Positions 37,052 through 46,158 of a DNA stretch of 64,000 nucleotides are shown piece after piece. Origin of the DNA: Paenibacillus brasilensis (GTDB taxonomy: Bacteria > Bacillota > Bacilli > Paenibacillales > Paenibacillaceae); assembly GCF_009363115.1 (NCBI RefSeq), contig NZ_CP045298.1, positions 3,779,501 through 3,843,500 of the forward strand, given 5' to 3'. The position numbers and the translations under genes are program-made. The stretch's first letter is position 1. Every line of letters begins with the position of its first letter. The notes beneath the pieces were generated by a model. The model worked only from the letters and a program-made list of their open reading frames with translations, was not told the DNA's origin and did no database searches.

Positions 37052-37253
37052 ATTAAGCTGCTTCAGAATCCTTTGAACTCTGAAGCATACCTCCTCATCT
37101 TATGTTGTTAAACGGATTGATCGGTCAAGCTGTTATGTGTCCTATCTTCTATTATAAAACCCTTTGTGTCTAATCCGCAAAACAACTCGATATGGCTGTT
37201 CCGGTGCTTGTCTTGTACAATGAATAAATCACCACATCAGGAGGCGGATATGA

Positions 37254-37778
37254 ATGATGAATCAGGAGCAATCTTTTTCCATTGAATTTGCGCGCAGGGA
37301 GGATCTTCACGATATTGTGGATATTTATAATTCTACGATTGCGGGTCGAATGGTCACGGCAGATCTGGAGCCGGTGACAGTGGAAAGCCGTATTCCGTGG
37401 TTTGAGGCTCATCAGGAGAACCATCGGCCGCTGTGGGTTTTGAGGCAAAAAGGGGTCATTGCCGGGTGGGCCGGTCTCCAGTCCTTTTACGGTCGTCCAG
37501 CTTATAATGGTACGACAGAAATCAGCATTTATGTTCATGAGGATTTCCGTGGAACCGGAACCGGAAGTCGTCTGGTACAGCATATGCTAGAAGAATGCCC
37601 AAGACTGGGTGTTACAACGCTGCTGGGATTTGTGTTTGGTCACAATGAGCCGAGTATTGCGTTGCTGCGAAAATTTGGTTTTGAACAATGGGGTTTTTAT
37701 CCGCGTGTCGCCATACTGGATAACATTGAACGGGATTTGGCTATATTGGGTAGACGAGTGGATGATGTTGAGGGATAA
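37254..37778 (+). CDS. GNAT N-acetyltransferase, phosphinothricin acetyltransferase-like
   Basis: A 174-residue GNAT. It starts with [20 protein letters not shown], typical of the PAT/YwnH group that acetylates phosphinothricin or methionine sulfone/sulfoximine-like amino acids. The acetyl-CoA loop [18 protein letters not shown] lies near 94-111 and [20 protein letters not shown] near 130-149. AGGAGG at 37239-37244 supports ATG 37254. Converges on the ThrE-type genes with a shared hairpin. Confidence 0.9.
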   Translation: MMNQEQSFSIEFARREDLHDIVDIYNSTIAGRMVTADLEPVTVESRIPWFEAHQENHRPLWVLRQKGVIAGWAGLQSFYGRPAYNGTTEISIYVHEDFRGTGTGSRLVQHMLEECPRLGVTTLLGFVFGHNEPSIALLRKFGFEQWGFYPRVAILDNIERDLAILGRRVDDVEG

Positions 37779-37817
37779 CGAGAATAACAAGCGAGCGTGC
37801 AAAGATCGTTTAATTAA

Positions 37818-37877
37818 AAGGCTGTCTCCAAGTCTTATACGCTGTAAGGCGTGTGATTTTGGAAGCAGCCTGTTTCT
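37818..37877. terminator. Shared terminator between GNAT and ThrE-type genes
   Basis: AGGCTG-TCTCCAA and TTGGAAGCAGCCT pair imperfectly, with an inner stem around ACGC/GCGT, followed by GTTTCTTTACTTTT. Confidence 0.6.
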
Positions 37878-37883
37878 TTACTT

Positions 37884-38318
37884 TTAACGGTGAGGTCTGA
37901 AACGAATACTGTGAAAAATTTGATTAAGCACCTCAGATAACACCAGACCGACAGCAATGGCTCCTGCGATCATCAGTGTGCTTATGGCCAGTTCCAATGC
38001 TTGGGGATAATTATGTTGTACAAACTGACGCATAGCATTATAGGCCATGCCTCCTGGAACGAGTGGAATCATGCCTGCCACGCTGAAAATAATCACAGGC
38101 ATTTTGTACAGTCGCGCAAAGCCTTGACTGACAATGCCGATAAGGACCGTTGCCAAAAGGCTGGCGCTCACAGGTCCCATACCACCCGTGGTCGAATAAT
38201 AGACAAGCCAGCCGAGCATACCGACAAAGCCGCATTGCAGCAGCGAGCGCCGGGGGGCGTGAAACAGAATGCCGAAAGCAGCGGTGGCAATAAAGCTTGT
38301 GAATAATTGTGCAAGCAT
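37884..38318 (-). CDS. Threonine/serine exporter family, small subunit (DUF3815)
   Basis: A 144-residue membrane protein with four to five hydrophobic segments. It starts MLAQLFTSFIATAAFGILFHAPRR and contains the SVAGMIPLVPGGMAYNAM motif near 87-104, characteristic of the C-terminal half of ThrE. The start 38318 is chosen because GGAGGAG precedes the ATG; the frame itself opens at 38396 inside the upstream gene. It forms a two-gene unit with the DUF1212 part just upstream, which together correspond to one fused ThrE. Confidence 0.88.
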   Translation of the reverse strand: MLAQLFTSFIATAAFGILFHAPRRSLLQCGFVGMLGWLVYYSTTGGMGPVSASLLATVLIGIVSQGFARLYKMPVIIFSVAGMIPLVPGGMAYNAMRQFVQHNYPQALELAISTLMIAGAIAVGLVLSEVLNQIFHSIRFRPHR

Positions 38319-38338
38319 AAGCTTGGATCTCCTCCGAA

Positions 38339-39094
38339 TCACATATACGTAATGATAACTGCAACACCAGCTCCGATGCCAAAAGACGTCAGGCAAGCAT
38401 CAGCACCCTTCGAAAGTCCCGAAACAAGGTGTCCGGCCATTAAATCACGGATGGCATTGGTTATTAACAAGCCTGGCACGAGTGGCATGACGGAGCCAAT
38501 AATGATTTTGTCCATCATCTGCCCCCAACCTGCTATCGTGAGCAGAGCCGCCAGCAAGCCGATCAAAAAAGATGCGGAAAACTCTGAGAAAAACTTAACC
38601 TTAACAAGCCTGTGAAAATATTGCACGGATGCGAAGCCAATACCGCCGCACAACACGGCTGCAGGGAAGTCTCGCCAGACTCCACCAAACATAATCATAA
38701 AACAACTGCTAGCCAGGGCGGCGGCTGCCAGCTGTACATGGTTGGAATAGCGGAGAGGCCCACTTTCAATCTCTGAAAGCTCCTCTACCGCAGCGCGGGG
38801 AGACAAGTCACCTGTGCTGATTTTACGTGAAATGGAATTCACCGCAGTTACCTTGTGCAAATCGGTGGTCCGCTCTACGATACGAATGAGCTTGGCAGGC
38901 TCCGAGTTGTTAATGGCAAAAAAAATCCCGGTCGGTGTTACATAGCTATGGGACTCGGGGATACCGTAGGCTGAGGCAATGCGGGACATCGTGTCTTCGA
39001 CGCGGTAGGTTTCAGCTCCATTTTGCATCATCAGCTTGCCGGCCAACAGACAAACCTCCACGATCTCAGGAGTAGGATAGGAATGATTATTCAT
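38339..39094 (-). CDS. Threonine/serine exporter family, large subunit (DUF1212)
   Basis: A 251-residue protein. The hydrophilic N-terminal DUF1212 domain has CLLAGKLMMQNGAETYRVEDT near 15-35, SYVTPTGIFF near 52 and the conserved basic stretch. Five membrane segments follow, ending with GSVMPLVPGLLITNAIRD near 195-212. With the downstream small subunit (20 bases away) it rebuilds the ThrE architecture. The substrate is inferred from the family. Confidence 0.9.
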   Translation of the reverse strand: MNNHSYPTPEIVEVCLLAGKLMMQNGAETYRVEDTMSRIASAYGIPESHSYVTPTGIFFAINNSEPAKLIRIVERTTDLHKVTAVNSISRKISTGDLSPRAAVEELSEIESGPLRYSNHVQLAAAALASSCFMIMFGGVWRDFPAAVLCGGIGFASVQYFHRLVKVKFFSEFSASFLIGLLAALLTIAGWGQMMDKIIIGSVMPLVPGLLITNAIRDLMAGHLVSGLSKGADACLTSFGIGAGVAVIITYM

Positions 39095-39205
39095 GCTCGC
39101 TCTCTTTCATGCGTACGGGTCGTTTGGCCCTATTATTTTCATTTATTGTAGCACAAAGAGCCGCCTTTTTAGAGGCGGTGTTGTTCGAGAAATTCAAGAA
39201 TTCGG

Positions 39206-40060
39206 TTAAGATTCCACCGTATCCGGAATAACTGTATAATAGGACTCTTCCAAACATGCTGCGGCCTCAGACAGGCCCATAGCTTTAAGCTGTCCTGCTA
39301 CAAAAGCACGCAGGGCGGAATGGGTGAACAGATGCCGTGTCTGGGCATCCCGAATAAAGGCCAGTCTGGCTTCATACGATCCGCTGCGAAACAACTCACG
39401 CACAGCTTCACCTTGCTGTTCCCAATGGAAGGGCTCTGCCACGCTCAAAAGGGCACCCTTAGTAGAAGAGTGTTGCCTTGCAGTCGAATATCTTTGAATG
39501 CCCAAGCCGTTCAACGTAGGAGCGGCTTCATTTTGCTTCCGTTCCGATCGCAAATTGTCGATGTAGGCAGCCATATCCTGTATGGGCTGGATACTGAAGC
39601 GTTCTCGAAAGCATTCGCGTACAAATTGTGTACGTTCATCTGTGGCCTGAGGCGTTCGCTGACCTAGATGTCCAGAATAGTCCTCTCCATTGGCGTAGTA
39701 CCGTTTTAATGAACTGTTTTCTGTATAAACCACGCTTAAAAAATCCTGCAAATGGCGGGCAACCACCCATACTCCTGTCCAATCAACGGGGGATACGCAC
39801 ACAATGGGAGCCTGCGAAAGATCCTTTTCAAGTCCAAAATCGGTTAAAAAACCATAATGTATTCCATCCACACCTGCATGGGCAAAAGGAATGACATCTG
39901 GCGGTGTAGCCATATATCGTGGTGCGCGACCCTGCTCCATTATCAATCCCAAATCAAAGCCCAGAGAATGCCGGTTCGCTTCAAGCTCCTGTTCAAATTC
40001 GATAAGTGCCTCAATCAAAGGTGTAGCTGATCCGTAGGCTAAGTTAGAACCGGAATCCAT
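39206..40060 (-). CDS. Hypothetical protein (285 aa), possible SMI1/KNR4-like fold
   Basis: A soluble protein with no signal peptide or membrane helix. The central segment, IPFAHAGVDGIHYGFLTDFG, then a CVSPVDW stretch and RHLQDFLSVVY, is reminiscent of SUKH (SMI1/KNR4) domains, which often bind partners or act as immunity proteins. The resemblance is by eye only. The C-terminal third is helical. The start is set at 40060, where GGGAGG precedes the ATG. It stands alone. Confidence 0.7.
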   Translation of the reverse strand: MDSGSNLAYGSATPLIEALIEFEQELEANRHSLGFDLGLIMEQGRAPRYMATPPDVIPFAHAGVDGIHYGFLTDFGLEKDLSQAPIVCVSPVDWTGVWVVARHLQDFLSVVYTENSSLKRYYANGEDYSGHLGQRTPQATDERTQFVRECFRERFSIQPIQDMAAYIDNLRSERKQNEAAPTLNGLGIQRYSTARQHSSTKGALLSVAEPFHWEQQGEAVRELFRSGSYEARLAFIRDAQTRHLFTHSALRAFVAGQLKAMGLSEAAACLEESYYTVIPDTVES

Positions 40061-40435
40061 CGTGTATGCCTCCCTTTTCCAAATACATCCGTAAAGCATT
40101 CATTCCTAAAAGTTAAGTGATTTCACACGAAATGTAAACCTCTGTAACGAATCTTTTCAAAAATGTGACCTTCTACCTGTGTACTGAGGAATAAAACTCT
40201 TTCGGGTCAAGCAGGACAAGATACCTATGTTAGTTCAGTATATTAGTTCAGTACAGGAGTAAAGTGAATTTGCGAAAAAAAGTGGTCTTTTCAGAGTATG
40301 TTAGTAGCTGTGAAGCGTGAATGCGGGAGACGGATCATGAATGGGTAGGGTGCAACGCAACAGGTCAACGGGTATAATATCAGGACAAGGTGAAGATGAG
40401 CGTCATCCAAAGATTTTACAGAAAGAAGTGGGCAT
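40061..40435. promoter_or_regulatory. 375-base intergenic region with direct repeat and promoter
   Basis: No gene is seen. TTAGTTCAGTA occurs at 40230-40240 and 40243-40253, a direct repeat with 13-base period. An extended -10 box GGTATAAT ends at 40378, about 58 bases before the HAD gene start. Confidence 0.45.
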
Positions 40436-41212
40436 ATGAATTTGCAAAAGAAGGCCGTTTTTTTTGATGTAGATGATACCATGTATGATCATTTGCACCC
40501 TACACGCGCTGCGCTGCGTACAGTATTAGGATTAAGTGAGCGTTTTCCTTATGAAGAAGCCTACCACCGCATTCGTTATTATAGCGATCTATTGTCTGCC
40601 CAAGGAGGATTATTGGAGGGGAAGGCAGGATCAGATGAGTTGGACGATATGAGGGAGGGCCGTTTCGTTCTGGCTTTACAGGAATTCGGAGTGGATATCA
40701 CTCGTGAGCAGGCGGCACATGTTCAAAAAGTATACTTGGATCGCCAGTATCGGATCGCTCCTTTTGAGGGAGCCACATCCTTAATGGATGCATTGAGCTC
40801 GGCTGGATACTTGGTTGGCTTGATTACGAACGGTCTTGAAGAGCATCAGATGAGTAAAATCAAGGCGATGGCGCTGGAAAATCATGTTGCACCCGAGCAT
40901 ATCTTTGTATCTGGAACTGTTGGATATGCCAAGCCCGATCCACGCATTTTTGAGGTAGTGAACGAGCGGACAGGAACTTTGGCAGAGCATTGCTGCTATA
41001 TTGGGGATTCCTGGCGGAATGATGTGGCCGGAGCCGTAGCCGCAAATTGGCGGGTGATTTGGTTCAATCACAGGAACGCTTCCCCGGAATCTGACGTGCT
41101 GGGAGCCTATGAAACAGCGGCAAGTTATGCAGAGTTGAAGAAATTACTGCTGCCTGATACTTTGAAGCCGGTGCATATTGCAGGTTCCAAAACCAATCCT
41201 GCATCATTTTGA
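40436..41212 (+). CDS. HAD-IA family hydrolase
   Basis: A 258-residue haloacid-dehalogenase hydrolase. Motif I is FFDVDDTMYDHLHP at 9-22, a helical cap follows, motif II LITNG lies near 128, motif III lysine GYAKPDPRIFE near 162 and motif IV CYIGDSWRNDVAGA near 184-197. It resembles YfnB/PynA-type nucleotide or sugar-phosphate phosphatases, but the substrate is undetermined. AGAAAG precedes the ATG. Confidence 0.9.
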   Translation: MNLQKKAVFFDVDDTMYDHLHPTRAALRTVLGLSERFPYEEAYHRIRYYSDLLSAQGGLLEGKAGSDELDDMREGRFVLALQEFGVDITREQAAHVQKVYLDRQYRIAPFEGATSLMDALSSAGYLVGLITNGLEEHQMSKIKAMALENHVAPEHIFVSGTVGYAKPDPRIFEVVNERTGTLAEHCCYIGDSWRNDVAGAVAANWRVIWFNHRNASPESDVLGAYETAASYAELKKLLLPDTLKPVHIAGSKTNPASF

Positions 41213-41306
41213 ACCCGTTCCTGAAGATGACCCGTAATACAACTTATCCGGCATATGTCTAACTTCATTTGAAATGTTTTAGAACAGGAGAAGGAAGGGA
41301 TCGCAC

Positions 41307-41987
41307 ATGGTTGAACAATGGAGACAAGCAGACGACATCATAAGTCAAGTGACCGTTTACAGTACGGAGGATAATGACCCAGTTACTATTAAAACAGTCA
41401 CCCAGGACGTCCGCTGTATTGGCATTGGAACAGATGCGGCCGTATTTACACTTGATTCTTTACCCGGCTACGCGTTCAAGGTGTATTCAGACATGGCGAT
41501 CGAGAAGAAAGATGCGGAGGCCCAGGTGTATGAACGCTTGCAGGGGTCCGATTTTTTTCCTCATTATTACGGGAAGGGCGATAAATACATTGTGATTAGC
41601 TATGAATCCGGTATTACGCTGCTGGATTGTCTGCTGCAAGGAAGACCGGTGCCGGAGCAGGTCATTCTGGATGTGGAAGAGGCGAGGGAATTTGTCCGAT
41701 CCAAGGGATTGAATCCGCGTGATATCCACCTCAAGAATGTGCTGATGCAAAATGGACGTGCCAAGGTATTGGATGTATCCGAATATGTCAAAGAAGGCGA
41801 TGACAAACGATGGGAGCATCTCGTATGGGCGTATCACACGTTTTATTCAGGTATATCGGAGGTTAAAGTCCCGTCCTGGGTTTTGGATACGATCAAAAAG
41901 TGGTATTACAAGCTGGATAACTCCAGCTTCAATCTGGAGGAGTTTGCCCAGCGGGCCAGTCAATTGTTCTCTAAATGGAGATCATAA
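41307..41987 (+). CDS. Serine/threonine-kinase-like protein (YrzF/YbdM-like)
   Basis: A 226-residue protein with a reduced kinase fold. GIGTDAAVFTL resembles a glycine loop near 38-48, the lysine strand YAFKVYSD lies near 55, YIVISYESG near 94, and the catalytic-loop-like GLNPRDIHLKNVLM near 133-146 is followed by AKVLDVSEYV, equivalent to the DFG region. The residue sets are degenerate compared with canonical Hanks kinases, as in B. subtilis YrzF. AGGAGAAGGAAGG precedes the ATG. Confidence 0.8.
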   Translation: MVEQWRQADDIISQVTVYSTEDNDPVTIKTVTQDVRCIGIGTDAAVFTLDSLPGYAFKVYSDMAIEKKDAEAQVYERLQGSDFFPHYYGKGDKYIVISYESGITLLDCLLQGRPVPEQVILDVEEAREFVRSKGLNPRDIHLKNVLMQNGRAKVLDVSEYVKEGDDKRWEHLVWAYHTFYSGISEVKVPSWVLDTIKKWYYKLDNSSFNLEEFAQRASQLFSKWRS

Positions 41988-42023
41988 CGGCTGTTGCGGT
42001 AGCCCATTTAGTACCTGGATTTT

Positions 42024-42072
42024 TATAAAAAAAGGATTGCACCCGCAATAAGGGGAGCAATCCTTTTCTTTT
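42024..42072. terminator. Bidirectional terminator between kinase-like and malic enzyme genes
   Basis: AAAAGGATTGC and GCAATCCTTTT form a perfect 11-bp stem with A-rich and T-rich flanks on both sides, suitable for both converging genes. Confidence 0.85.
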
Positions 42073-43489
42073 ATCTGAAATCTCGGGGCACTCTTCTGGC
42101 GACACCGCTCGCAATTGCAGCTTTAATGACATTTTCCCGTACACGTTGAACAGCGCTCTCATTAAATACACCGGGGATAATATACAGCTTGTTTAACTCC
42201 TCGGGACGGATAGTGCTGGCGATGGCTTCTGCCGCCGCCAGCTTCATCTCCTCGTTAATTTCACGGGCACGGCAGTCAAGCGCTGCCCGAAAAATACCAG
42301 GGAAACAAAGCACATTGTTAATCTGATTAGGATAGTCCGAACGTCCTGTGGCGATGACACCTGCGATATCCTCGACTTCCTCTGGCGCAATCTCGGGAAC
42401 CGGGTTAGCCATGGTGAATAGCACAGGAGCCTCATTCATGCGTTTCACGTCCTCTCGTTGCAGCAGTCCACCTGCCGATAGACCGATAAACACGTCAGCG
42501 TCCTTCAGAACCTCAGGCAGTGAGCCAGACAGCCGTTCGGGGTTGGTATGCTGCGCATACCAGTTCCACATCGAGTTCTCATAAGTCTCATCAGCTGTAA
42601 TCGCTCCGTGACGGTCTACGCCAATGATGTTGACAGCTCCGGCAGATAGCAAAATCTTGCTGCAGGCCACACCCGCCGCGCCGATACCGCACACGACAAT
42701 TTTGACCTCAGACAGTGATTTGCCGACGGCCTTCAGCGCATTGATCAGACCAGCATATAAGACGACAGCTGTGCCGTGCTGATCGTCATGAAAGACTGGA
42801 ATGTCCAGTTCTTCTCGTAGCCGCTGCTCAATCTCAAAGCAACGTGGTGACGAAATATCCTCCAGATTAATACCGCCAAAAGCTGGGGCCATTTGCTTAA
42901 TAGCCTTGATAATTTCCTCGGTGTCCTGCGTGTCCAGGCAAATCGGAAAGGCATCAACGGAACCGAGCTGCTTGAATAGCATGGCTTTGCCTTCCATGAC
43001 CGGCATGGCTGCATAGGGGCCGATGTTGCCCAATCCGAGGACGGCGCTTCCATCAGAGACAACAGCAACTGTGTTGCGCTTGATCGTCAACCGGAAAGCT
43101 TTGTCCGGCTCCTCATGAATGGCCATGCATACGCGTGCCACATCCGGGGTATATACCCGGGACAAATCGTCACGATTTTGAATCGGAACCTTGGGCTGCA
43201 TTTCAATTTTACCCCCAAGGTGTAGGAGAAAGGTACGATCAGAGATGGACAATACTTTTACGCCTTGAGCTTTTTTGATCCGGGTAATCATTCGGTCGAT
43301 TTCTGCTGGATCGGCAATGGTCACCGTAATATCCCTCACAGTGACTTTCTCAGAGGTACGAATGACGTCAATCGCAATGACATCTCCGCCATGTTCGTTT
43401 ACCAGCGTAATCAATTGACCAAATTGGATGTGCTCGGTGGAAATTTCCAGTCGTAAAATGATATTTTTACCGCCAATACCGCCTTGCAT
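42071..43489 (-). CDS. Malic enzyme with N-terminal ACT domain
   Basis: NAD(P)-dependent malate dehydrogenase (decarboxylating), 472 residues. An ACT-like domain (about 8-85) precedes the malic domain with YTPDVARVC, SDGSAVLGLGNIGP, the catalytic-lysine region PVMEGKAMLFK, and FHDDQHGTAVV with metal-binding residues. The NAD-binding domain follows, with VVCGIGAAGVACSKILL. Length and ACT domain match the YtsJ/MleA-like Gram-positive group. The start 43489 has AAAGGAGG upstream. The ACT domain suggests control by a small ligand, perhaps an amino acid. Confidence 0.93.
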   Translation of the reverse strand: MQGGIGGKNIILRLEISTEHIQFGQLITLVNEHGGDVIAIDVIRTSEKVTVRDITVTIADPAEIDRMITRIKKAQGVKVLSISDRTFLLHLGGKIEMQPKVPIQNRDDLSRVYTPDVARVCMAIHEEPDKAFRLTIKRNTVAVVSDGSAVLGLGNIGPYAAMPVMEGKAMLFKQLGSVDAFPICLDTQDTEEIIKAIKQMAPAFGGINLEDISSPRCFEIEQRLREELDIPVFHDDQHGTAVVLYAGLINALKAVGKSLSEVKIVVCGIGAAGVACSKILLSAGAVNIIGVDRHGAITADETYENSMWNWYAQHTNPERLSGSLPEVLKDADVFIGLSAGGLLQREDVKRMNEAPVLFTMANPVPEIAPEEVEDIAGVIATGRSDYPNQINNVLCFPGIFRAALDCRAREINEEMKLAAAEAIASTIRPEELNKLYIIPGVFNESAVQRVRENVIKAAIASGVARRVPRDFR

Positions 43490-43761
43490 GCAAATTCCTC
43501 CTTTTTGTTGCATAACAAAATCAATTGATTGCGCTTACAAATGGAAGCGAGCCTCCAAATAGCTGCTGACATTTCAAATTACTAGTTTCTTTCCCTATCA
43601 TATTGAACAATCTCCCATTTGTACAGATAAAGCTGGAAGATACCTATGACTCCGCAGCAAAAAAGGACAAAAGCCCGGCTATATTCCAGCCCAAACGATC
43701 ATCCTCTTCTTCAAAAAAAGATTCAGCATTGTGCATCATTCAATGCCCAATGCTTATCTGG

Positions 43762-44568
43762 CTACGTCATATTTTTACCATAATAAATTTCGTCCATTTC
43801 AGCTTTGAGGCGTGTTGATATGTTCTGTTGCTCGTCCATGCTCATACTTTCCTTTGTATAGCCGAACAGATAATTGTCCAAATCGAATTGTTTTAGCTTG
43901 CATTTGGTATGGAATATATTTTCCTGATACACGTTCACATCTATCATGTCATACTGGCTGCGTACTTCGGCGGGAATATAGTTTTGAATGGAGACGATGT
44001 CATGGTCAATGAACAGCTTGTGTCCATTCGTATCACGCGTAAAGCCGCGTACCCGATAATCAATCGTCATAATATCTGTGTCGAAAGAATGGATCAAATA
44101 ATGCAATGCCTTAAGCGGAGAAATTTCTCCACAGGTAGAGACATCAATATCTGCTCGGAACGTACTGATCCCCTCGTCTGGATGATACTCCGGGTAGGTG
44201 TGGACAGTGATATGGCTTTTATCCAGCTGTATCACGACTGAGTCAGGCAGGGGGCCTGGTGATTCGGTGTATGATTCAGTTGGTACCTCCACAATAGGGC
44301 CTTCCGATATAAGCACTGTCACGCTCGCTCCTTGAGGAACATAGTCCTGTTGGGCTACGCTCAGCACATGGGCGCCTATAATGTCGGACACATTTTTCAG
44401 GATAGCTGTCAGCCGGTCCGAATTGTATTGCTCATCAATATATTCAATATAGGCCTCGCGTTCTTCTTTGGTTTTGGTGTAACAGATATCATACATGTTG
44501 AAGCTTAATGATTTGGTCAGATTGTTAAATCCGTGCAGGGTAATCCGCTGTTCCGGTGTGATGGTCAT
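43762..44568 (-). CDS. speD: S-adenosylmethionine decarboxylase proenzyme, long (E. coli) type
   Basis: Pyruvoyl enzyme providing decarboxylated SAM for spermidine synthesis. The 268-residue product has the self-cleavage motif [16 protein letters not shown] near 115-130, where the Ser becomes the pyruvoyl group. [20 protein letters not shown] follows near 137-156. This long, E. coli-like form differs from the short (about 126-residue) SpeD of B. subtilis. The preceding 1.2 kb shows no speE. ATG 44568 lies after AAGGGGAAA on the minus strand. Confidence 0.93.
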   Translation of the reverse strand: MTITPEQRITLHGFNNLTKSLSFNMYDICYTKTKEEREAYIEYIDEQYNSDRLTAILKNVSDIIGAHVLSVAQQDYVPQGASVTVLISEGPIVEVPTESYTESPGPLPDSVVIQLDKSHITVHTYPEYHPDEGISTFRADIDVSTCGEISPLKALHYLIHSFDTDIMTIDYRVRGFTRDTNGHKLFIDHDIVSIQNYIPAEVRSQYDMIDVNVYQENIFHTKCKLKQFDLDNYLFGYTKESMSMDEQQNISTRLKAEMDEIYYGKNMT

Positions 44569-45227
44569 AGGCTATTTCCCCTTATGGTCGCAGTATTCAT
44601 ACATAATATTCCCAACGAACCTGTTCATATACCGATTCATCCAATCAGTTCTGTAGCGATAAGACTAAGGCATGAACAAATATGTCTTACCCGTTAGGGC
44701 GAATTGCAAACAGGCAAGGGAACCCAAGGAGCCTCTGGTTTTAACATGTATGGAAATTTAATGCGCATATACTTTATTTCTTCCTTAGCGATTTTTAAGT
44801 AACAGGATTTATAATGTGGACTATGCAAATGAGGAAGAAGGCTATAAGGGCGTCTACTCAAGTGTGGGAAAGTCGTTGTTAGCGGATTAGTTGTTTTGGT
44901 GTTGGAACAAAATCGACAATGGACTCGTAGTAAACAGAAGATCCGGGTGATTGACCGCTCTATTCAAAGATGTACTTCATTATTTTTTAATGTTCAAAAA
45001 AAGTATATGTCATCTTCATAATATTTAAAACTTAACCGAATATGATTATAGACCCCGAAGATAGTGACTTTGTACATTGCGTGAATGAGAAAAGCAACTT
45101 CAGTTTATGATGTGCGTATAAACATAAAAAGCTAAGAATTATGAAGTTAAATGAATTTTGATAGAATAAGGGATTGCAAAATCTTATCCCACGTTTCTGT
45201 AAGAAAAACGGTGAAAGGAGTACCAAG
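44569..45227. other. 660-base intergenic region with weak coding-like traces
   Basis: No confident gene. A 29-codon open frame starts at an ATG near 44672 after CTAAGG, and a second short frame (GTG 44816 to TAG 44890, with NEEEGYKGVYSSVGKSLL) reads like protein. Neither has a family match I recognise; they may be decayed fragments. The right half is A/T-rich with possible promoters of the next gene. Confidence 0.35.
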
Positions 45228-46064
45228 ATGCTGGCTTTGTCCGATCCGGTCTGGAATTTGCTCCAAGGCCCCTACGGTTCTTCTCAATACGTTCCGGAAA
45301 TGTTGAACCAGCTCCAAGCCGGATATGACGGCGAAATAGCTGACACCTTGTATTGGGAGGAACTATATCACCAAAACACGTTGTATACTTGTACATTTGC
45401 AGCCGTACCTTACCTTGTAGACATTGCATTAAACAGCTCTGATGTAGGTATTCGCGCGGACATATATAACATCTGCGGAATATTCGAAGCGAAAAATTAC
45501 AATCCTTCGCATACCAAAGTGCCTTTGGAATTTACAAGGGATCAAATAGAAGTGGATTCTAGTGTGGCTGAATATATTTATGAGCAATATCAGCAGGCCA
45601 TTGTGAGGCTTGCACAGTTGACCGAAGAAATGGTGCTTTATGCGAAAGAACATGAGGGAAACATAGGCAAGCGTTATGTTTTGGCTGCTGCTGCTGCCTT
45701 TCAAGGCTATCGCAGTATAGCCAATATGCTTCAAAGTTTCGATACAGGGGATGAATATACGCTGGATTGTCCGCATTGCGGTGTCCCACTCTATATTTGG
45801 CCTGCTGAAGAGAGTGATGCCCTGATCGTTTACGATAAAGATCCTGTACTTTTAAGCAGCCTGACCCCCCACCCGATTCACCCCGGCTTAATGGATCATA
45901 GAGGTTCCGATATACAATGGTTACATGAGTACACCCAGAAAATCGAAGAGAACAAGCTTTTGACCCATTTGCCTTATTTAAACGGTTGGCTAAATTGTCC
46001 AGTCTGCAATACTCCCGTGTACATATGGGATGAACTGATGAAAATGGCTGACGGTGTTCGGTAA
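45228..46064 (+). CDS. Hypothetical protein with HEAT-like N-terminal part and two zinc-ribbon Cys pairs
   Basis: A 278-residue soluble protein. The N-terminal part, with LYWEELYHQNTLYTCTFAAV and PYLVDIAL, fits a helical-repeat pattern seen in many Firmicute and actinobacterial proteins annotated as HEAT-like or immunity-type. The C-terminal half contains CPHCGVPLYIW near 200 and CPVCNTPVYIW near 262, two CxxC knuckles likely to bind one zinc. ATG 45228 has AAAGGAG upstream; the frame opens at 45174. Function unknown. A perfect terminator follows. Confidence 0.75.
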   Translation: MLALSDPVWNLLQGPYGSSQYVPEMLNQLQAGYDGEIADTLYWEELYHQNTLYTCTFAAVPYLVDIALNSSDVGIRADIYNICGIFEAKNYNPSHTKVPLEFTRDQIEVDSSVAEYIYEQYQQAIVRLAQLTEEMVLYAKEHEGNIGKRYVLAAAAAFQGYRSIANMLQSFDTGDEYTLDCPHCGVPLYIWPAEESDALIVYDKDPVLLSSLTPHPIHPGLMDHRGSDIQWLHEYTQKIEENKLLTHLPYLNGWLNCPVCNTPVYIWDELMKMADGVR

Positions 46065-46082
46065 CATACCGCTTAATCAACA

Positions 46083-46118
46083 AAACTTGGGGCTGACTCA
46101 TACAGCCCCAAGCTTTTC
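46083..46118 (+). terminator. Terminator after the zinc-ribbon protein gene
   Basis: CTTGGGGCTG and CAGCCCCAAG form a perfect 10-bp stem with a 7-base loop, followed by CTTTTC. Confidence 0.85.
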
Positions 46119-46158
46119 ATTCATAATTCCATCCAATCCCTGTATGCCCTGTACAATT

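Noticed and set aside
43603..43818. 71-codon plus-strand frame next to speD
   Set aside because: Overlaps the speD 3' end on the other strand, lacks a ribosome-binding site and has no family resemblance.
44690..44760. Possible c-di-GMP riboswitch (GCAAA...GCCTC...TTTTAAC pattern)
   Set aside because: Only a short similarity to the core; the conserved second stem and receptor sequence are absent and no target gene follows on that strand.
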